Notes under the pieces: model-generated | Seen by the model: the letters and a program-made list of their open reading frames with translations, nothing else | Database searches by the model: none | What the model was told of the DNA's origin: nothing | Made by a program: the position numbers and the translations under genes | Assembly (NCBI GenBank): GCA_900491605.1 | Contig: UESW01005000.1 | Coordinates: forward strand, 266,302 to 330,301 | Direction of reading: 5' to 3' | DNA: 64,000 bases | Source of the DNA: Calamus simplicifolius | Taxonomy: Eukaryota; Streptophyta; Magnoliopsida; Arecales; Arecaceae | Part shown: one piece after another, positions 21,630 through 34,180 of the stretch | Layout: the number at the start of each line of letters is the position of its first letter | How positions within the stretch are numbered: position 1 is the stretch's first letter

Positions 21630-23297
21630 TGTTGACCTCATATTGATTTTAATGACTACAAAATAATTAAGTATAGTACTAATAACTTTATTGTCAAGAT
21701 AAATTGATTTTAGGTGAAGCATCAAGAAGAAGGTATTACTCTAAATTAAAAATGTTCTTCAAGTCAAGAGAAAGGTAACATAAAGGTAAAATGAGACTAA
21801 TATGGTTTTGATTTCTAAGTGAAAAATATTTTCAAAAGGGCTAATGAACTCATGTTTCAAAAGAGCATCTATCTTTCAAGTAACTAGAACTATCTTTGGA
21901 TGAATTCTTATATCAAAATTATTTTCCAAAGCACCCCTTTTCTCCTTGAAATGGCTCAAACTTTGTTTTGCTTTTGATCTTTGCCTTTACCATGAGATTA
22001 AGCAAACAAGGTGCCTATATAGCATGCTCCATGGCATTTTTGTAAATCCCATTTCAAGTGCTAAGGCCATCGCACGATGGTTTGCCATGTTTTTGAAACA
22101 AGGCGCCTATATAGGCGACTTGTTGCAAACAAGACGCCTATCCTTAGGATAATGCCAAACAAGGCACCTATATAGGTGCCTATCCTTAGGAAATTGCTTT
22201 GTCTTGCCTTGGCTTGCCCGTTTTCTTACATTGCTTCATAGGAAAATCTTTGGAGGAAATAAGGCATCTTGCAAGGCACCTTTTGTGGTTAAGACAGAGA
22301 GCTAACCAAATTTAGATGCCTATATAGGCGACTATATGCTTGAAAAAAATTCTATAACGGATATATTGCAATGTTTCAATACTTCCTATTCTCATCCTAT
22401 CTTTTCCCAATGGTTGTAAATGGCTAGATTTTTGAAATGGATGTATAAATACCACATTAAACAGTGATCTGAGGACAAGAAAAAAGAGAGAGAAGTGTGG
22501 AAAATAGTGAAGAAAATCATGTGAAAAATCGGTAAAAAATAGGGGAGATATTGAAAATTAGTGAGAGCTTGGTTGTACAAGAAAAAGAGATTTGGTGAAG
22601 CATTTATTCTGTGATATTTATAGATTTATTGGTGTATTTATTGACATCCTCTCAAAATGGTTAAGATCATTCAAAGAAGATATGGTGTATTCAAGAAGCT
22701 TTCAAGGAGAAGTTCAAATTTATTGAAGGCATCATTCAAAGCTCCAACAACCACAAGAAGGCTTCATTTATTCCTCAAAGTTCATCCAAAGGAAGAAGCC
22801 AAAATCTCCAAAAATATGTAATGTGATATTTCACTGCTTTATATGCTCATTTTAGGAGCTTCTTGTACTTAAATCTTGATACTCTTGTGATTGATTGAAA
22901 GTTTCCCTTGTGCCTGTGAAACAAGAAGCTAGCCTGGAAGGCTAGGTTATGAATGGCCCTTTTGTGCCCATAAAAAAAGAAGCTAGCTCAGAAGGCTGGG
23001 TTGTAAGGTTTCCTTATGCTTGTGAAACAAGAAGCTAGCCAGGTTGGCTAGGGTTGATAGTGAAAATTCTCAAGGAATTCTTGAGGAGTGGATGTAGATA
23101 CTGAGTTTGGCACCGAACCACTATATATTGTTTATGTTTGTGCGATTTGATTTATGTGGTGCTTGTTTATTGTCTCTTCACTTCTCTACACAACAATTTG
23201 ATTAAACTTTAAAAATTTTCTAAGTGCATATACTTGCCAAATTATTTTTTAAAAATCCAATTCACCCTCCCTCTTGGGTTGCATTATCTGGGCAACA
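21630..23297 (+). repeat. 5' LTR of element E
   Basis: The LTR is 1668 bp, from TGTTGACCTC to GGGCAACA, matched by 30529-31569 over its first kilobase. A TATAAATA box lies at 22444-22451, with the palindrome array upstream (22013-22330). A second, short set of imperfect repeats around AAACAAGAAGCTAGCC lies at about 22918-23050. Confidence 0.9.
22013..22330. promoter_or_regulatory. GCCTATATAGGC palindrome array in LTR E
   Basis: Copies at 22013, 22105 (perfect GCCTATATAGGC), 22136, 22163 (perfect 18-base palindrome GGCACCTATATAGGTGCC) and 22318. The 22105, 22136 and 22166 cores are 31 and 30 bp apart, about three helical turns. The array lies 110-430 bp upstream of the TATA box. Confidence 0.75.
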
Positions 23298-23299
23298 AG

Positions 23300-23311
23300 T
23301 GGTATTAGAGT
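23300..23311 (+). other. Element E primer binding site (mutated)
   Basis: TGGTATTAGAGT, two changes from TGGTATCAGAGC, two bases after the LTR end. Confidence 0.8.
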
Positions 23312-23370
23312 AGGTGCTCTAGATTTTATTTGCTTCAACAAGCTTAGAGCCAAAGATTATAACAACCCAA

Positions 23371-24950
23371 ATGGGATCTCTATTGAGTGAGGGGCAATCC
23401 ACTAATAGACCACTACTTTTTAATGGCACAAATTACACATATTGGAAAGCACGAATAAAAATCTCCATTCAAGTACTTGACTATGATTTATGGAGTATTA
23501 TAGTAAATGGACATCATACACCCACTATTAGATCTAATGGCATTGATATTTTTAAACCAAAAATGAAATGGGATGATCATGATAAGAAAATGGTATAGCT
23601 CAATGCTAAAGCCATAAATATTTTTTATTGCTCTTTTGATGCCAATGAATTTAACTGAATTTTCACATGTATTTTTGCCAAGAAAATTTGGTATAGACTT
23701 GAGGTTATCCATGAGGGGACAAATCAAGTTAAAGAATCTAAAATAAATATGCTTGTTCATAATATAAATTTTTCAAAATAGATTCTGCTGAAAGTATCAT
23801 TGATATATTTATAAGGTTTATCGATATTATTAATGGACTGAAAAGCCTAGAAAAATCATATGCTAATGGTGACCTTATTAGAAAAAAATTAAAATTCTTA
23901 CCTAGATTTTGGGAGGCCAAAATCACCGTAATACAAGAAGGCAAGGACCTCAACACTCTATCACTTGAAGAATTGGTCAGTTCGTTGATGACTCATGAGC
24001 TGCAACAGCAACAACATCTTGATGAAGATGAGTCAAAGAAGAAAAGGATGATGACACTAAAGAGTGACGCACAAAATGATGAGAGTGAGGAGATCACTAG
24101 TGATAGTGAGGAGGATGATAAGATGGCACCCATCACCCAAAAATTTAAGAAATTTATGAGAAGGAAGAGATTTGAAGGAAGAAAGAAATAATTCATGAAA
24201 GAAGAGCATAGTAAAGAGAAGGATAAAGATGCCCTTATATGTTATAAGTATAAGAAGTCGGAACATATTAGATCAAAGTGTTCCCAATTGAAGAAAGGTC
24301 CCAAGAAGATAAAAAAGAAGGCTATATTAGCAACTTAGAGCGATAGTGATGTATCAAGCTCCGAAGAAGAAGAAGAAATGAATGATGTTGCAAATATATA
24401 TTTCATGGCCCATGATGAAGAGGTAAGTTCAAACTTTTTAGATGATTTCACATTTGAAGAATTGTATGGTGAATTTTATGAGTTACTTGATGATTTTTTA
24501 AAATTAAGTTCAAAGAATAAAGATATGAAAAACCACATTAAAAACTTAACTCTAAAAAAAATATTTTGAAAGAAAATGATTCTTTGCTCCAAGAAAATAA
24601 GGCTTTGAAAAATGAAGTTTAAAAGCTTAAACCCATTGTTGACAAATTTATCTTAAGCTCTACTAAACTCAATATGATTTTTGATAATCAAAGAGCTATT
24701 TTCAATAAGGTTGGTCTTGGTTATAATCGTCTAAAGAAGCAAAAATTCTTAAAAAATATTTTTGTTCCACAAAGTGAATTTTTAAATGTTACATGCGTTA
24801 AATGTGGTTTGAAAGGTCACAAAGCTTATTCATATCATTCACATTCTAGCAATAATATTATAAAGATATGGGTTCCAAAAGGAACCATTTTAGCTAACCC
24901 CAAAGGACTCAAGAAAGCTTGGGTACTTAAAAGCAAGACCTAAATTTACG
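23371..24950 (+). pseudogene. Element E gag remnant
   Basis: Starts MGSLLSEGQSTNRPLLFNGT, close to the inferred S1 gag start. A stop at 23596-23598 and further frame breaks follow. The block 23973-24191 has the LVSSLMTHEL segment and an acidic/basic tract. A decayed knuckle (CYKYKKSEHIRSKC) lies near 24240-24282, and a second one (CVKCGLKGHKAYSYH) near 24794-24840. The order of the two knuckles with a charged region between matches S1. Confidence 0.82.
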
Positions 24951-24959
24951 TATATAGGT

Positions 24960-26340
24960 GTGTCTTATAACCCGAGAAGCAAAAAAAATAAAATGATACT
25001 TGGATAGCGGGTGCTCAAAACACATGATGGATGATAAATCTTAATTCATCACTTTGAAAGCAAAAGAAGGAGAGTGGTTACCTTTGGAGATAATAGCCAA
25101 GGTAAAATTCAATGCATTGGTAAAATAGGCATCACTCCTCATATATTTATTGACAATGTCTTGCTTGTAAATAGATTGAAACATAATTTACTTAGTATTA
25201 GCCAACTTTATGATAAAGGTTTCAAAATTATTTTTAAATTATCTTTTTGCATGGTTACCAATCCTGCTAACAATTGTATGAAATTTATTAATCAAAGGCA
25301 TGATAATGTTTACATTATTGATTTGAATGATTTGAATGACCAAAGTGTTGATTGTCTGGTTGCCATGAATGCTAAAATTGATAGATCTAGTTGGTTATGG
25401 CATCGTAGGCTTGTTCATGTCAGCATGGATTTGCTTTCTATATTATTCAAAAAGGATTTGGTTAAAGGTTTGCCAAAATTAAATTTAAAAAAAAAAAGAT
25501 TTATGATGCATGTTAATTTGAAAAACAATCTAAAGTTTCTTTCAAGTCTAAAAATATGATTTCAACTTCTAGACCTTTAGAACTTTTGCATATAGATTTG
25601 TTTGGACCAACTAGGATCACAAGTTTAGGCGGTAAACATTATGGATTCATGATTATCGATGATTTTTTATGATTTACATGGATTTTATTTTTGGCTAGTA
25701 AAGATGAAGCTTTTTCTGCATTTCAAAAACTTTTTAAAAAAATCTTAAATAAAAAAGGTTTTCCTATTTTATCCATTAGAAGTGATCATAGAAAGAAATT
25801 TGAAAATTAATACTTTAAAATTTTTTATAATGAGCATGACATTGATCATAACTTTTGTGCACATAGGACACCCCAGCAAAATGGGATAGTAGAAAGAAAA
25901 AAAAGGACTTTAGAAGAAATGGCCAGTACCATATTGTATAAAAGCAACCTTCCAAAATACTTTTGGGCTGAAGCAATCAATACAACATGTTACATCTTAA
26001 ATAGAGCATTAATTAGACCTATCTTGAAAAAGACCTCTTATAAACTTTCGAAAGGTAAAAAACTTAACCTTGGCTATTTTTATATTTTTGTTGTCGATGT
26101 TTTATCTTGAACAATGAAAAATCCAATTTTGATAAGTTTGATGCTAAATCTGATGAAGAAATTTTTTTTGGTTATTCATCTTCTAGTAGAGCTTATAGAG
26201 TCTTTAATAAGAAAACCTTAGTAGTAGAAGAATCTATTCATGTTATTTTTGATGAAGCTAATGATCTTTCATCAAGGAAGATAAAGATTTTGAATGATGT
26301 AGGTGAAATTAAAGATCAAATTAAGAAGCTCACCTTGTAA
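24960..26340 (+). pseudogene. Element E protease-integrase remnant
   Basis: The protease region near 25000-25070 is badly degraded. The block 25074-25559 carries the pre-integrase segment (LKHNLLSISQLYDKGF) and zinc-binding residues (WHRRLVHVS). The core continues in broken frames (LLHIDLFGPTRI near 25585, RTPQQNGIVERKK near 25866) and 25919-26110 has the YFWAEAINTTCYILNRALIRP block. The block 26107-26340 is the linker to RT (FFGYSSSSRAYRVFNKKTL). It cannot encode an intact protein. Confidence 0.85.
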
Positions 26341-26419
26341 GAGAAAGAAGATTCAACAACACAAGCTGAACATGAAGAGGTGAATGACTTAATCCAACTC
26401 GAAGAACCTCAAAGTAATC

Positions 26420-28075
26420 TTGAATTGAAAAAAAGAATGGAGATATGCTCATAGTCATCCTAAAGAATTTATTCTTGGTGATCCATCTCATAGTGTTAGA
26501 ACTAGGTCATCATTTAGGGATGCATGCAATAATTTATCTTTTGTTTTACAAATATAATTTAAGTGCTATGATGATGCTAAAAATGATGTAGATTGGATTA
26601 ATGTTATGCATGAGAAATTTAATCAATTTAAAAGAAATAATGTTTAGATATTAGTTAATAGACCACATGATCATCTAATTATTGAGACTAAATGGGTATT
26701 TAGAAATAAATTGGATGCGTATGGTAATAGCATTAGAAATAAAGTAAGATTGGTAGCTAAAGGATATAATTAGAAGAAAGATTTTGATGAAACTTTTACT
26801 TCTATTGCTAGATTAGAAGCAATATGATTACTACTTGCATTTGCATGTTATATGAATTTTAAACTATATCAAATGGATGTAAAGAGTACATTTCTCAATG
26901 AATATATTGCTGAACAAGTATATGTTGAGCAACCACCCAGTTTTGAAAATTTTAAATTTTTAAACCATATTTTTAAATTGAACAAAGCTTTATATAGTTT
27001 GAAATAAGCACCACGAGCTTGGTATGATAGATTAAGCAAATTCTTGATTAGCAATAAATTCATTAGAGAAAATGTGAATACAACTTTATTCATCAAAAGA
27101 GAATGATAATATGCTGATGGTTCAAATCTATGTTGATGATATAATATTTGGTGCTACTAATGATTCTTTGTACCAAGATTTTGCTATGCTCATGCAGAGG
27201 GAGTTCGAGACGAGCATGATGGATGAACTTAACTACTTTCTTGGACTTCAAATCAAGCAATCCAAAGAGGGGACCTTTATAAGCCAAAGCAAGTATATTA
27301 AGAAAATATTGAAGAAATTTGGCATGTAGAACTCCAAAAGTATCGGTATCCCTATGAGCTCATCTTATAGATTAAAACCTAATGAAAATGATAAAAATGT
27401 TGATTTGAAACTATATAGAGGCATGATAGGATTTTTGCTATATTTGATTGCTAGTAGGCCTGATATTTTATTTAGTATTTGCATATGTGCTAGGTATAAA
27501 GCAAACCCTAAGGAAACTCATTTATATGTTGTTAAAAAAATTCTTAAATATTTAAATGAAACTAGAAATCTAGGACTTTGATATGACAAGCAATCTAGCA
27601 TTGACTTAATATGATACACTGACTTAGATTTTGTAGGATGTAAAATTAATAGAAAATCAACTAGTAAAACTTGCCAATTTCTAGGAGTTAACTTAATCTC
27701 TTGGTTTAGCAAGAAGTAAACTTCAGTGGTACTATCTACAGCTGAGGCTAAGTACATTGTAGTTGAAAGTTGTTGTGCTCAAATCTTATGGATTAAGCAG
27801 TAACTAAAAGATTATGACATTAAACTTAATGACATTCCTATAAGATGTGATAACACTAATGCAATCAATTTAATAAAAAATTATATTCAGCATTTTAGAA
27901 CAAAATATATAGAAATTAAACATCATTTTATTAGAGATCATTTAGTAATAGTGATATAATGCTTGAATTTGTTTGTACTGAAAAGAAACTCGCTAATATT
28001 TTACAAAACCGCTTAATGAAGTTAAGTTTTGTAAAATTAGAAGGAAGCTTGGTATGCTCAACCCTTCACTTTAGT
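26420..28075 (+). pseudogene. Element E reverse transcriptase and RNase H remnant
   Basis: Traceable in three frames: a KWVFRNKLD block near 26690, YQMDVKSTFLNE near 26865, then 27111-27329 with the catalytic YVDD (27129-27140) and LNYFLGLQIKQSKEG. The block 27354-27581 carries the LYLIASRPDILFSI part. RNase H follows with the STAEAKY motif near 27738 and a degraded ending near 28070. There are many stops; the S1 copy is better preserved. Confidence 0.87.
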
Positions 28076-28329
28076 GAGTTTGTATGATTGTTTGATTTTT
28101 ATACTCCTTATTTGTTATGATTTGGATATGAAATTTGATTCATATGAAGCCTAGCTGACCCATCTACATGATCCTAGCATCTGAAAATTTTTTCTAGACC
28201 CTTTCTGCATTGAAATCCATTGATCCTTGAGCATTTAGACCTATCTTTGCATTTTTATCCTGACTCTTTCATTTTTGGAAATGAAAATCCCTTCATGGCC
28301 AATTATATAGCCGACCATTTTAGGAGAGA

Positions 28330-28411
28330 GTTGCCTATATAGGCAACTTGATTGGGAGAAAGTCGCCCATGTAGGTGACTTGCTTTGGAAAGAGTCGCCT
28401 ATGTAGGCGAC
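28330..28411. promoter_or_regulatory. Internal palindrome array upstream of element E ORF3
   Basis: Three 18-base palindromes start at 28330 (GTTGCCTATATAGGCAAC, perfect), 28362 (GTCGCCCATGTAGGTGAC) and 28394 (GTCGCCTATGTAGGCGAC), exactly 32 bp apart. A CT-rich leader (about 28425-28475) and the ORF3 remnant follow. Same motif as in this element's LTR, same position as the S1 internal array. Confidence 0.8.
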
Positions 28412-28475
28412 TTGTTTAGAAACTCTCTTTGTTTCTCAATCCTCTTCTCCCATTTCTCCTTCCCTTTTCACCTTA

Positions 28476-28900
28476 CAAAGCTTCCAAGATCTGTTTCCTT
28501 TGGGAAGGTTAGTAGACTTTGCATATGACATTGGTAGATTGTTAGAACTCCAAGAATGTTCATATATATGTAAAACAGAGCTAGCCTTCTACCCCAAACT
28601 AGTTAGAGAATTCTATCAAAATCAGAGTATCGATCTTGTCTTAGCCTCCTCAGTAGTAAAAAGGGATGAGAAGTCATCTAGTCCGAGCAACCTTGAGAAA
28701 TATATTGAAAGTGTCTAGATGGTATGCTTATGGACTTTCCAAAGATTAGAGCCCACAGAATTGAGACAGTGCTTGATGTGAAAGATGGTAATGGAGTAGA
28801 TCATAAGGAAGCAAGTTCTTTAAATATTGTAATGAGGTTATTCCATCACATGATTTTTTAGCATTGGTAGCTTTCATTTGATCATATAGAGGGATTTAAG
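28476..28900 (+). pseudogene. Element E ORF3 remnant
   Basis: The frame at 28500-28718 encodes FAYDIGRLLELQE, then KTELAFYPKLVREFYQNQ. This aligns with the LDVPTYPALIKEFYFNL part of S1 ORF3, the putative plant transposon protein domain. A stop at 28716-28718 and shifts follow; similarity fades by about 28900. No ATG is evident at the expected position. Confidence 0.6.
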
Positions 28901-30528
28901 TATAATGTACCATATAGTTACTGAAACCCCTCTAGACTTTTTCTGAATTTATGTTGTCTATGATGAAGGAAGTAGCTAATTGACCCAAGGCCGTCCTGAT
29001 GAGGAATAGGTTATTATTCTTGTATCTTTTGATGAGGAATAGACTATTTATCTTGTATTATTTTGATAGTGTTTTGTAGTAAACTATTTATGAGTAATAA
29101 AATTGACTTGATAGAGGTGATGTACATCTTAGTGTAATATCTTATTTGTATGTCACTAATGCTAACTTATGACATGTATATTTGAAATGTGATGATTTTT
29201 ATGGAATGTTTATGTGTTTGCTATATTTACATTGAGCTTTAGCATGATATATTTATAAAATGCTTGGATTATGTGGTATCTAATCTTGTCATGTTCTTTA
29301 AACTAGTAAGGGGGAGAAGATACGTATTTGATTATGTTGTTTGTATTTGCTTATGATGTGTGGATTTTCTTTTATATAAACTTGCTTCTATATAAGTTTG
29401 ATGGATGTATTAAGTACTGTGATGCATTAAGTTTTAAATGTTTCATTGTATTAAGTGCTTTGATGTATGAAACACTTATATGTTTTAATGACATGATTAG
29501 ATTTTCTTATCAATTCAAGCTATAGAACCTGCAACCTCGCTCTAATATGAAAAAAGTGGTATCTTGATCTTATTAAAGTGGTATCTTGATCTTAAATTCA
29601 AAACTTTAAAGTGGTATCAATTTGAGCTATGAATGATGAATATTATTGAATGCTTGATTATTTTGTGCTTTATTTATGCTACTTTTTGTTACTTTCTTGA
29701 AGAAAAGACAAACAGAGAAATTATGCAAATTTTTTCAATATTTTTTGATTGATGACAAAAAGGAAGAGAAAAAACATACATTCTAAATATGGGAGAGAAG
29801 AGCATGCATTCCAATCATGAGAAAGAAGAGCATACTTGATGGGAGAGAAAAGTATACATTTTTTTTGCATATAAAATTTTAATGAAAGTTTCAAGTGGTA
29901 TTAACAAGTTTTGATTTTCAAGTGGTATCGACAAGCATTGCATAATTTTTTTTTTTGATATACATTTCTTTTTAATGGTATCAACAAGCATTGCATATAT
30001 TAAAAGTGGTATTTCAAAACAATGCATATATTCAAAATTAAAGGGGAAGACAAACATTGCATTTATTCTCTTTGAAATAGTGTTTCAAGTGTTTTGAAAC
30101 ATTTCTAATCCAAAATTTAGAGTTTCGGCATGAAACACTGAATTTTGGGATGCTTTCGTCATGCTTCTTATGTTCAAACTTAAAGCTCTATTTGATTTGA
30201 AACTCCTTGAATTTAAATCACTCAAAGGCAGTTTTAACATGAACTTTTACTCTTATGGCATAAAATTCATCTTTGGCACTAAACTTCTATTTTTCAACTC
30301 AAAAAGTTAAATTTTCTAAACTTTTCAAAACTATTCTGAACTTTGATGCTTGGTTTACAAAAACTTTATTTTGGCATTCAGCTTGGCACCAATATTGAAT
30401 CCTTATTTAGAATTGTCTTTGACTTCAAATGATCAAGGATTGCAATATTAGAGATATCCTATTATAATTCATTCATTCTTTCTTTCATGTATACTTAATG
30501 GTTTTGTCATTATCAAAAAGGAGAAGAT
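28901..30528 (+). other. Element E 3' non-coding region with GTGGTAT repeats and purine tracts
   Basis: AT-rich. An AGTGGTATC-like nonamer recurs at 29555, 29577, 29610, 29894, 29921, about 29973 and 30005. Purine tracts occur at about 29307-29320, 30040-30050 and 30515-30528; the last abuts the right LTR and is the probable plus-strand primer site. Confidence 0.6.
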
Positions 30529-31569
30529 TGTTGACCTCATATTGATTTTGGTGACTACAAAACAATTAAGTAGAGTACTAATAACTTTGTTGTTAAGATA
30601 AATTGATTTTAGGTGAAACATCAAGATGAAGGTGTTACTCTAAACCAAAATTATTCAAGTCAAGAGAAAGGTAACACAAAGGTAAAATGAGACTAAAATG
30701 GTTTTGATTTCTAAGTGAAAAATATTTTCAAAAAGGCTAACAAACTCTTGTTTCAAAAGAGCATCTATCTTTCAAGTAACTAGAACTATCATTGGATGAA
30801 TTCTTATATCAAAATTGCTTTCCAATGCACCCTTTTTCTCCTTAAAATGGTTCAAACCTTGTTTTGCTTTTGATCTTTACTTTTACCATGAGATTAAGCA
30901 AACAAGGCGCCTATATAGCATGCTCCATGGCATTTTTGTAAATCCCATTTCAAGTGCTAAGGCCAATGGTTTGCCATGTTTTCGAAACAAGGCGCCTATA
31001 TAGGCTACTTGTTGCAAACAAGGCGCCTATATAGATGCCCATCCTTGGAAAATTGCTTTATCTTGCCTTGGCTTGCCCGTTTTCTCATATTGCTTCCCAA
31101 AAAAATCTTTGAAGAAAACAAGACGTCTTGCAAGGCACCTTCTGTGGTTAAGACAGGGAGCTAACCAAATCTAGACGCCTATTTGCTTGGAAAAAATTAT
31201 GCAACGAAAATAGCAATGTTCCAATACTTCCTATTCTCATCCCATCTTTTTCCAACGGTTGTAAATGGCTAGATTTTTGAAATGGATGTATAAATACTAC
31301 CTTAAATAGTGATTTGAGGACAAAAAAGAGAGAGAGAAATAGTGTGGAAAATAGTGAAGAAAATCGTGCGAAAATCTATGAAAAACAGGAAAGATATTGA
31401 AAATCAGTGAGAGCTTTGTTGTAAAAGAAAAGAAGATTTGGTGAAGCATTTATTGTGTGATATTTAGAGAGTTATTGGTGTATTTATTGACATCCTCTCA
31501 AAGTGGTTAAGAGCATTCAAAGAAGATACGGTGTATTCAAGAAACTTTTAAGGAAAAGTTTAAATTTAT
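30529..31569 (+). repeat. Truncated 3' LTR of element E
   Basis: Matches 21630 to about 22723 of the left LTR, including palindromes at 30909, 30994 and 31025 and the TATA region. It stops at TTTAAATTTATT and the remaining 570 bp or so are absent. The break coincides with the start of T2. Confidence 0.88.
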
Positions 31570-32650
31570 TGATGACGCTCGATCACCTCTCCTGGACGTT
31601 GGGAACGGACGCGCTTCTCGAATCCGCGCTTCGCCGGGTTGCCTGCAAAGAAGTCCCGGAACCGGAGGAGGTCTCCGACGGGACCCTCCGACGGCCAAGT
31701 TAGTGACTGAGGTCACAGCTGAAGAAGGGCTCGAGGGAGCCCTATTTTGTGTGTAAAAAGAGGGATCTCCGAGAGGAGGGATCCCTTTGAGAGTAGAGAT
31801 GGCGATTTTAGGGGTTATCGCGCATACCTGTTTGGTGAGTGGATTCACCTTTTTATAGGGTTTGACCCTGGCATGATTATGTGGGGTTGCGTGAGGAGGA
31901 GGTGTCTGTGAAGTTCAGTTGCGTGAATCTAGTCTGGTTAGTGGGCTACGTCCCATCAGCCGGCGGGGCTGTCGGGTGGCGCGCGTCTGGCTCTGTCAGG
32001 CGGTGCGCGTTTGGCACTGTCGGGCGGCGCGTATTAGAGAGCAGTTTCTTGAGCCGCTGGGGCTGATCTAGCGAGAACTGGGAAATCTCGACTTGTCAGG
32101 GCCGAGCCAGGTCGACCCGAGATGGCTGGGGCCAATCCCGCTGGCAAGGCAGTGCCGGGGCATGGCCGAATCGACGGACTTGGAGACGCCGCGGCCGAGA
32201 CGGGCCGGCCTAGGATGGCCTTGGCCGACTCGGCGGGACTGAAGATGCCGGGGCCGAGTCGGGCCGGCCTGGGATGGCCTTGGCCGACTCGGCAAGATTG
32301 GAGATGCCGGGGCCGAGTCGGGCCGGCCTGGGATGGCCTTGGCCGAGTCGGGCCGGCCTGGGATGGCCTTTGCCGACTCAGCGGGACTGAAGACGCCGGG
32401 GCCGAGTCGGACCAGCCGGGGACGGCCTTGGCCGACTCGGCGGGATTGGAGACGCCGGGGCCGAGTCGGGCCGGCCGGGGATGGCCTTGGCCGACTCAGC
32501 GGGACTGGAGACGCCGGGGCCGAGTCGGGCCGGTCGTGGATGGCCTTGGCCGTCTCGATGGGACTGGGTGTCAGCTCCCCCTCCTCTCTGGGGCCACCGA
32601 CAGCACACCTGCACACTTGTGGTAATCGGATAGAGTTTTACTAGTCTTTA
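31570..32650 (-). repeat. Tat-like gypsy LTR fragment T2
   Basis: GC-rich, with no coding motif. On the minus strand a TATAAAA box (about 31857-31851) is followed by a leader with a run reading CAGTCACTAACTTGGCCG, then GGAGGGTCCCGTCGGAG. This matches in order the end of LTR C (GAGTCACTGACTT, then GGGTCCCCATCGGAG near 46250-46290). It therefore appears to be the U3-R-U5 of another Tat-family LTR. TTTAT precedes 31570 and occurs again at 32647-32651, a possible target duplication, but the left end lacks a canonical terminus. Confidence 0.6.
32194..32575. repeat. 59-bp tandem repeats with inverted sub-repeats
   Basis: About six full copies and one half copy of a 59-bp unit beginning GCCGAGTCGGGCCGGCC. 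Each full unit holds CCGAGTCGG and, 30 bp later, its reverse complement CCGACTCGG. On the minus strand the array is upstream of the TATA box, the U3 position. Open frames across it on both strands are compositional. Confidence 0.85.
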
Positions 32651-33102
32651 TGTAGCGCTCCATAAAGAGCTAGAGAACCCCAACTAATTATCATAAGTGG
32701 CAGACACACGAAAACACATCCTGTTAAAAACTTTTCATTTTCATCTCAATTATATACACAAATCACTCAATCAACACTAAGCATCAACCTGCTCAGATAA
32801 TATTTTTCATGACATTCCTCAGGCAGTTTACAAGATCACATTCACAATCGACATTAAAATCCTAAGTGCACACATCATGCTCATAATTTTCTCCAAAACA
32901 TAAGTCTCGTATTCATATCCAAAAAGGTCTAAAACATCATTACATCTCACTGTACACATACACATATACAAAATACAAATATCAAACCACACTCTCTCAA
33001 TATACAAGGCTAGCATTTATACACTCTTGCATCCAAGCAAGCTTCACCAGCTAAGGGTCCTGTCCTGTTTATCTTGTGATCCTGGCAGAAATACTCACTG
33101 AT

Positions 33103-34180
33103 CTGAAAGAACATTTAAATCATAGAGGGATGAGACCTAAGTCCCAGTGACTGGATAACCATCTAACTATGGAGAAATAGAGAACCATAACCTCTTAATT
33201 TCAATCGTATGCTGAAACTATTTAGCTTGTACAACTCAAGTACATTTTTAACATGATATCAGATAAAATAAAATGTAGCTTATTCTTCAAATAACATATC
33301 AGTACTGAAATACTCTATAATAACTTTTCACTGAAAGATAACTCATTAAGATAAAAATCCATGCATTACAATATGAAGATATGCATTCTTTATCTACAAC
33401 CCAGACTCCCATCGGGATCTGCTTGCCCACTGGCATCTCAAGTAAGCTCTCCCTCTCGGGATAACTATTTGGCCCATTGGCCCTTTTTATATCACAACAT
33501 ATGCTTTTAGATCTCATGATGCTGGGCTGTGTGTGTAATGCCTCTGAGGTACCACCCTACAGTCGCCCTTCTATAGGTGTACTCTCATCGGGTGCGTGAC
33601 TAGCAACAGGATCCCCGCACAAATAGCACCCCTTACCCGTGCGGTTCACCTGGCAAAGTGCTTTGTTCCTTAACCCTGGAACCTCGGGTTTTCTCTCTGC
33701 CCCCACGGGCTATATATAGTAATCAGCTCCACTGAGCTATGATTCATGCCCCCACGGGCTGCTCACAACCAGCCCCACTGGCCTGGTTAAGCATGCACTC
33801 ACCCCTGATTCTGGGGTTCATCGTACGATCTGTTCGCAAGGAGGTGCCGGCTCGATAGTAGTGTGCAATGCTCATGCTACAGTACAGTCTAAAGGGTGAT
33901 CAGCCCCCTAGCTGCCTGATGCTCAGTATGATACATACATCATTTGTAAAGCTTTATCATGCAAATATGCCATGTATACATTAAAAATTCCCTCATCGAA
34001 ACTCATGCTTATGTGTTTATGCTCAAAACTCATTTATCAGAATATCATATACTAGGTTCTCATTTCTCATATTTAAAACATACATAATACTCTGCTAAAC
34101 ATAACATACCATAACTAGGTATTAATCTCATTATACTAGCTCAAATTAACTTCTCATTGCTAGATGAGAAACCCACTCAC
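33103..34180 (-). other. Intron-like segment in LTR G
   Basis: On the minus strand, AAG|GTGAGTGGG at 34180 and TTCTTTCAG| ending at 33103 bound 1078 bp. Position and signals parallel those of LTRs A and B. Splicing is inferred. Confidence 0.45.

Larger units (their letters stand above)
21630..31569 (+). mobile_element. Sirevirus-like copia element E (heavily decayed)
   Basis: LTR (21630-23297), degenerate PBS, gag, integrase, RT/RNase H, an internal palindrome array, an ORF3 remnant, purine tracts and a truncated right LTR (30529-31569). Gene order and ORF3 match S1, but the LTR sequence and palindrome motif differ, so it is a separate family of the same lineage. Stops are frequent throughout. 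It is inserted in element D and its right LTR is cut by another LTR fragment at 31570. Confidence 0.88.

Noticed and set aside
32068..32625. Long ORFs on both strands in GC-rich DNA
   Set aside because: Compositional, from the 59-bp repeat in T2; no family motif.
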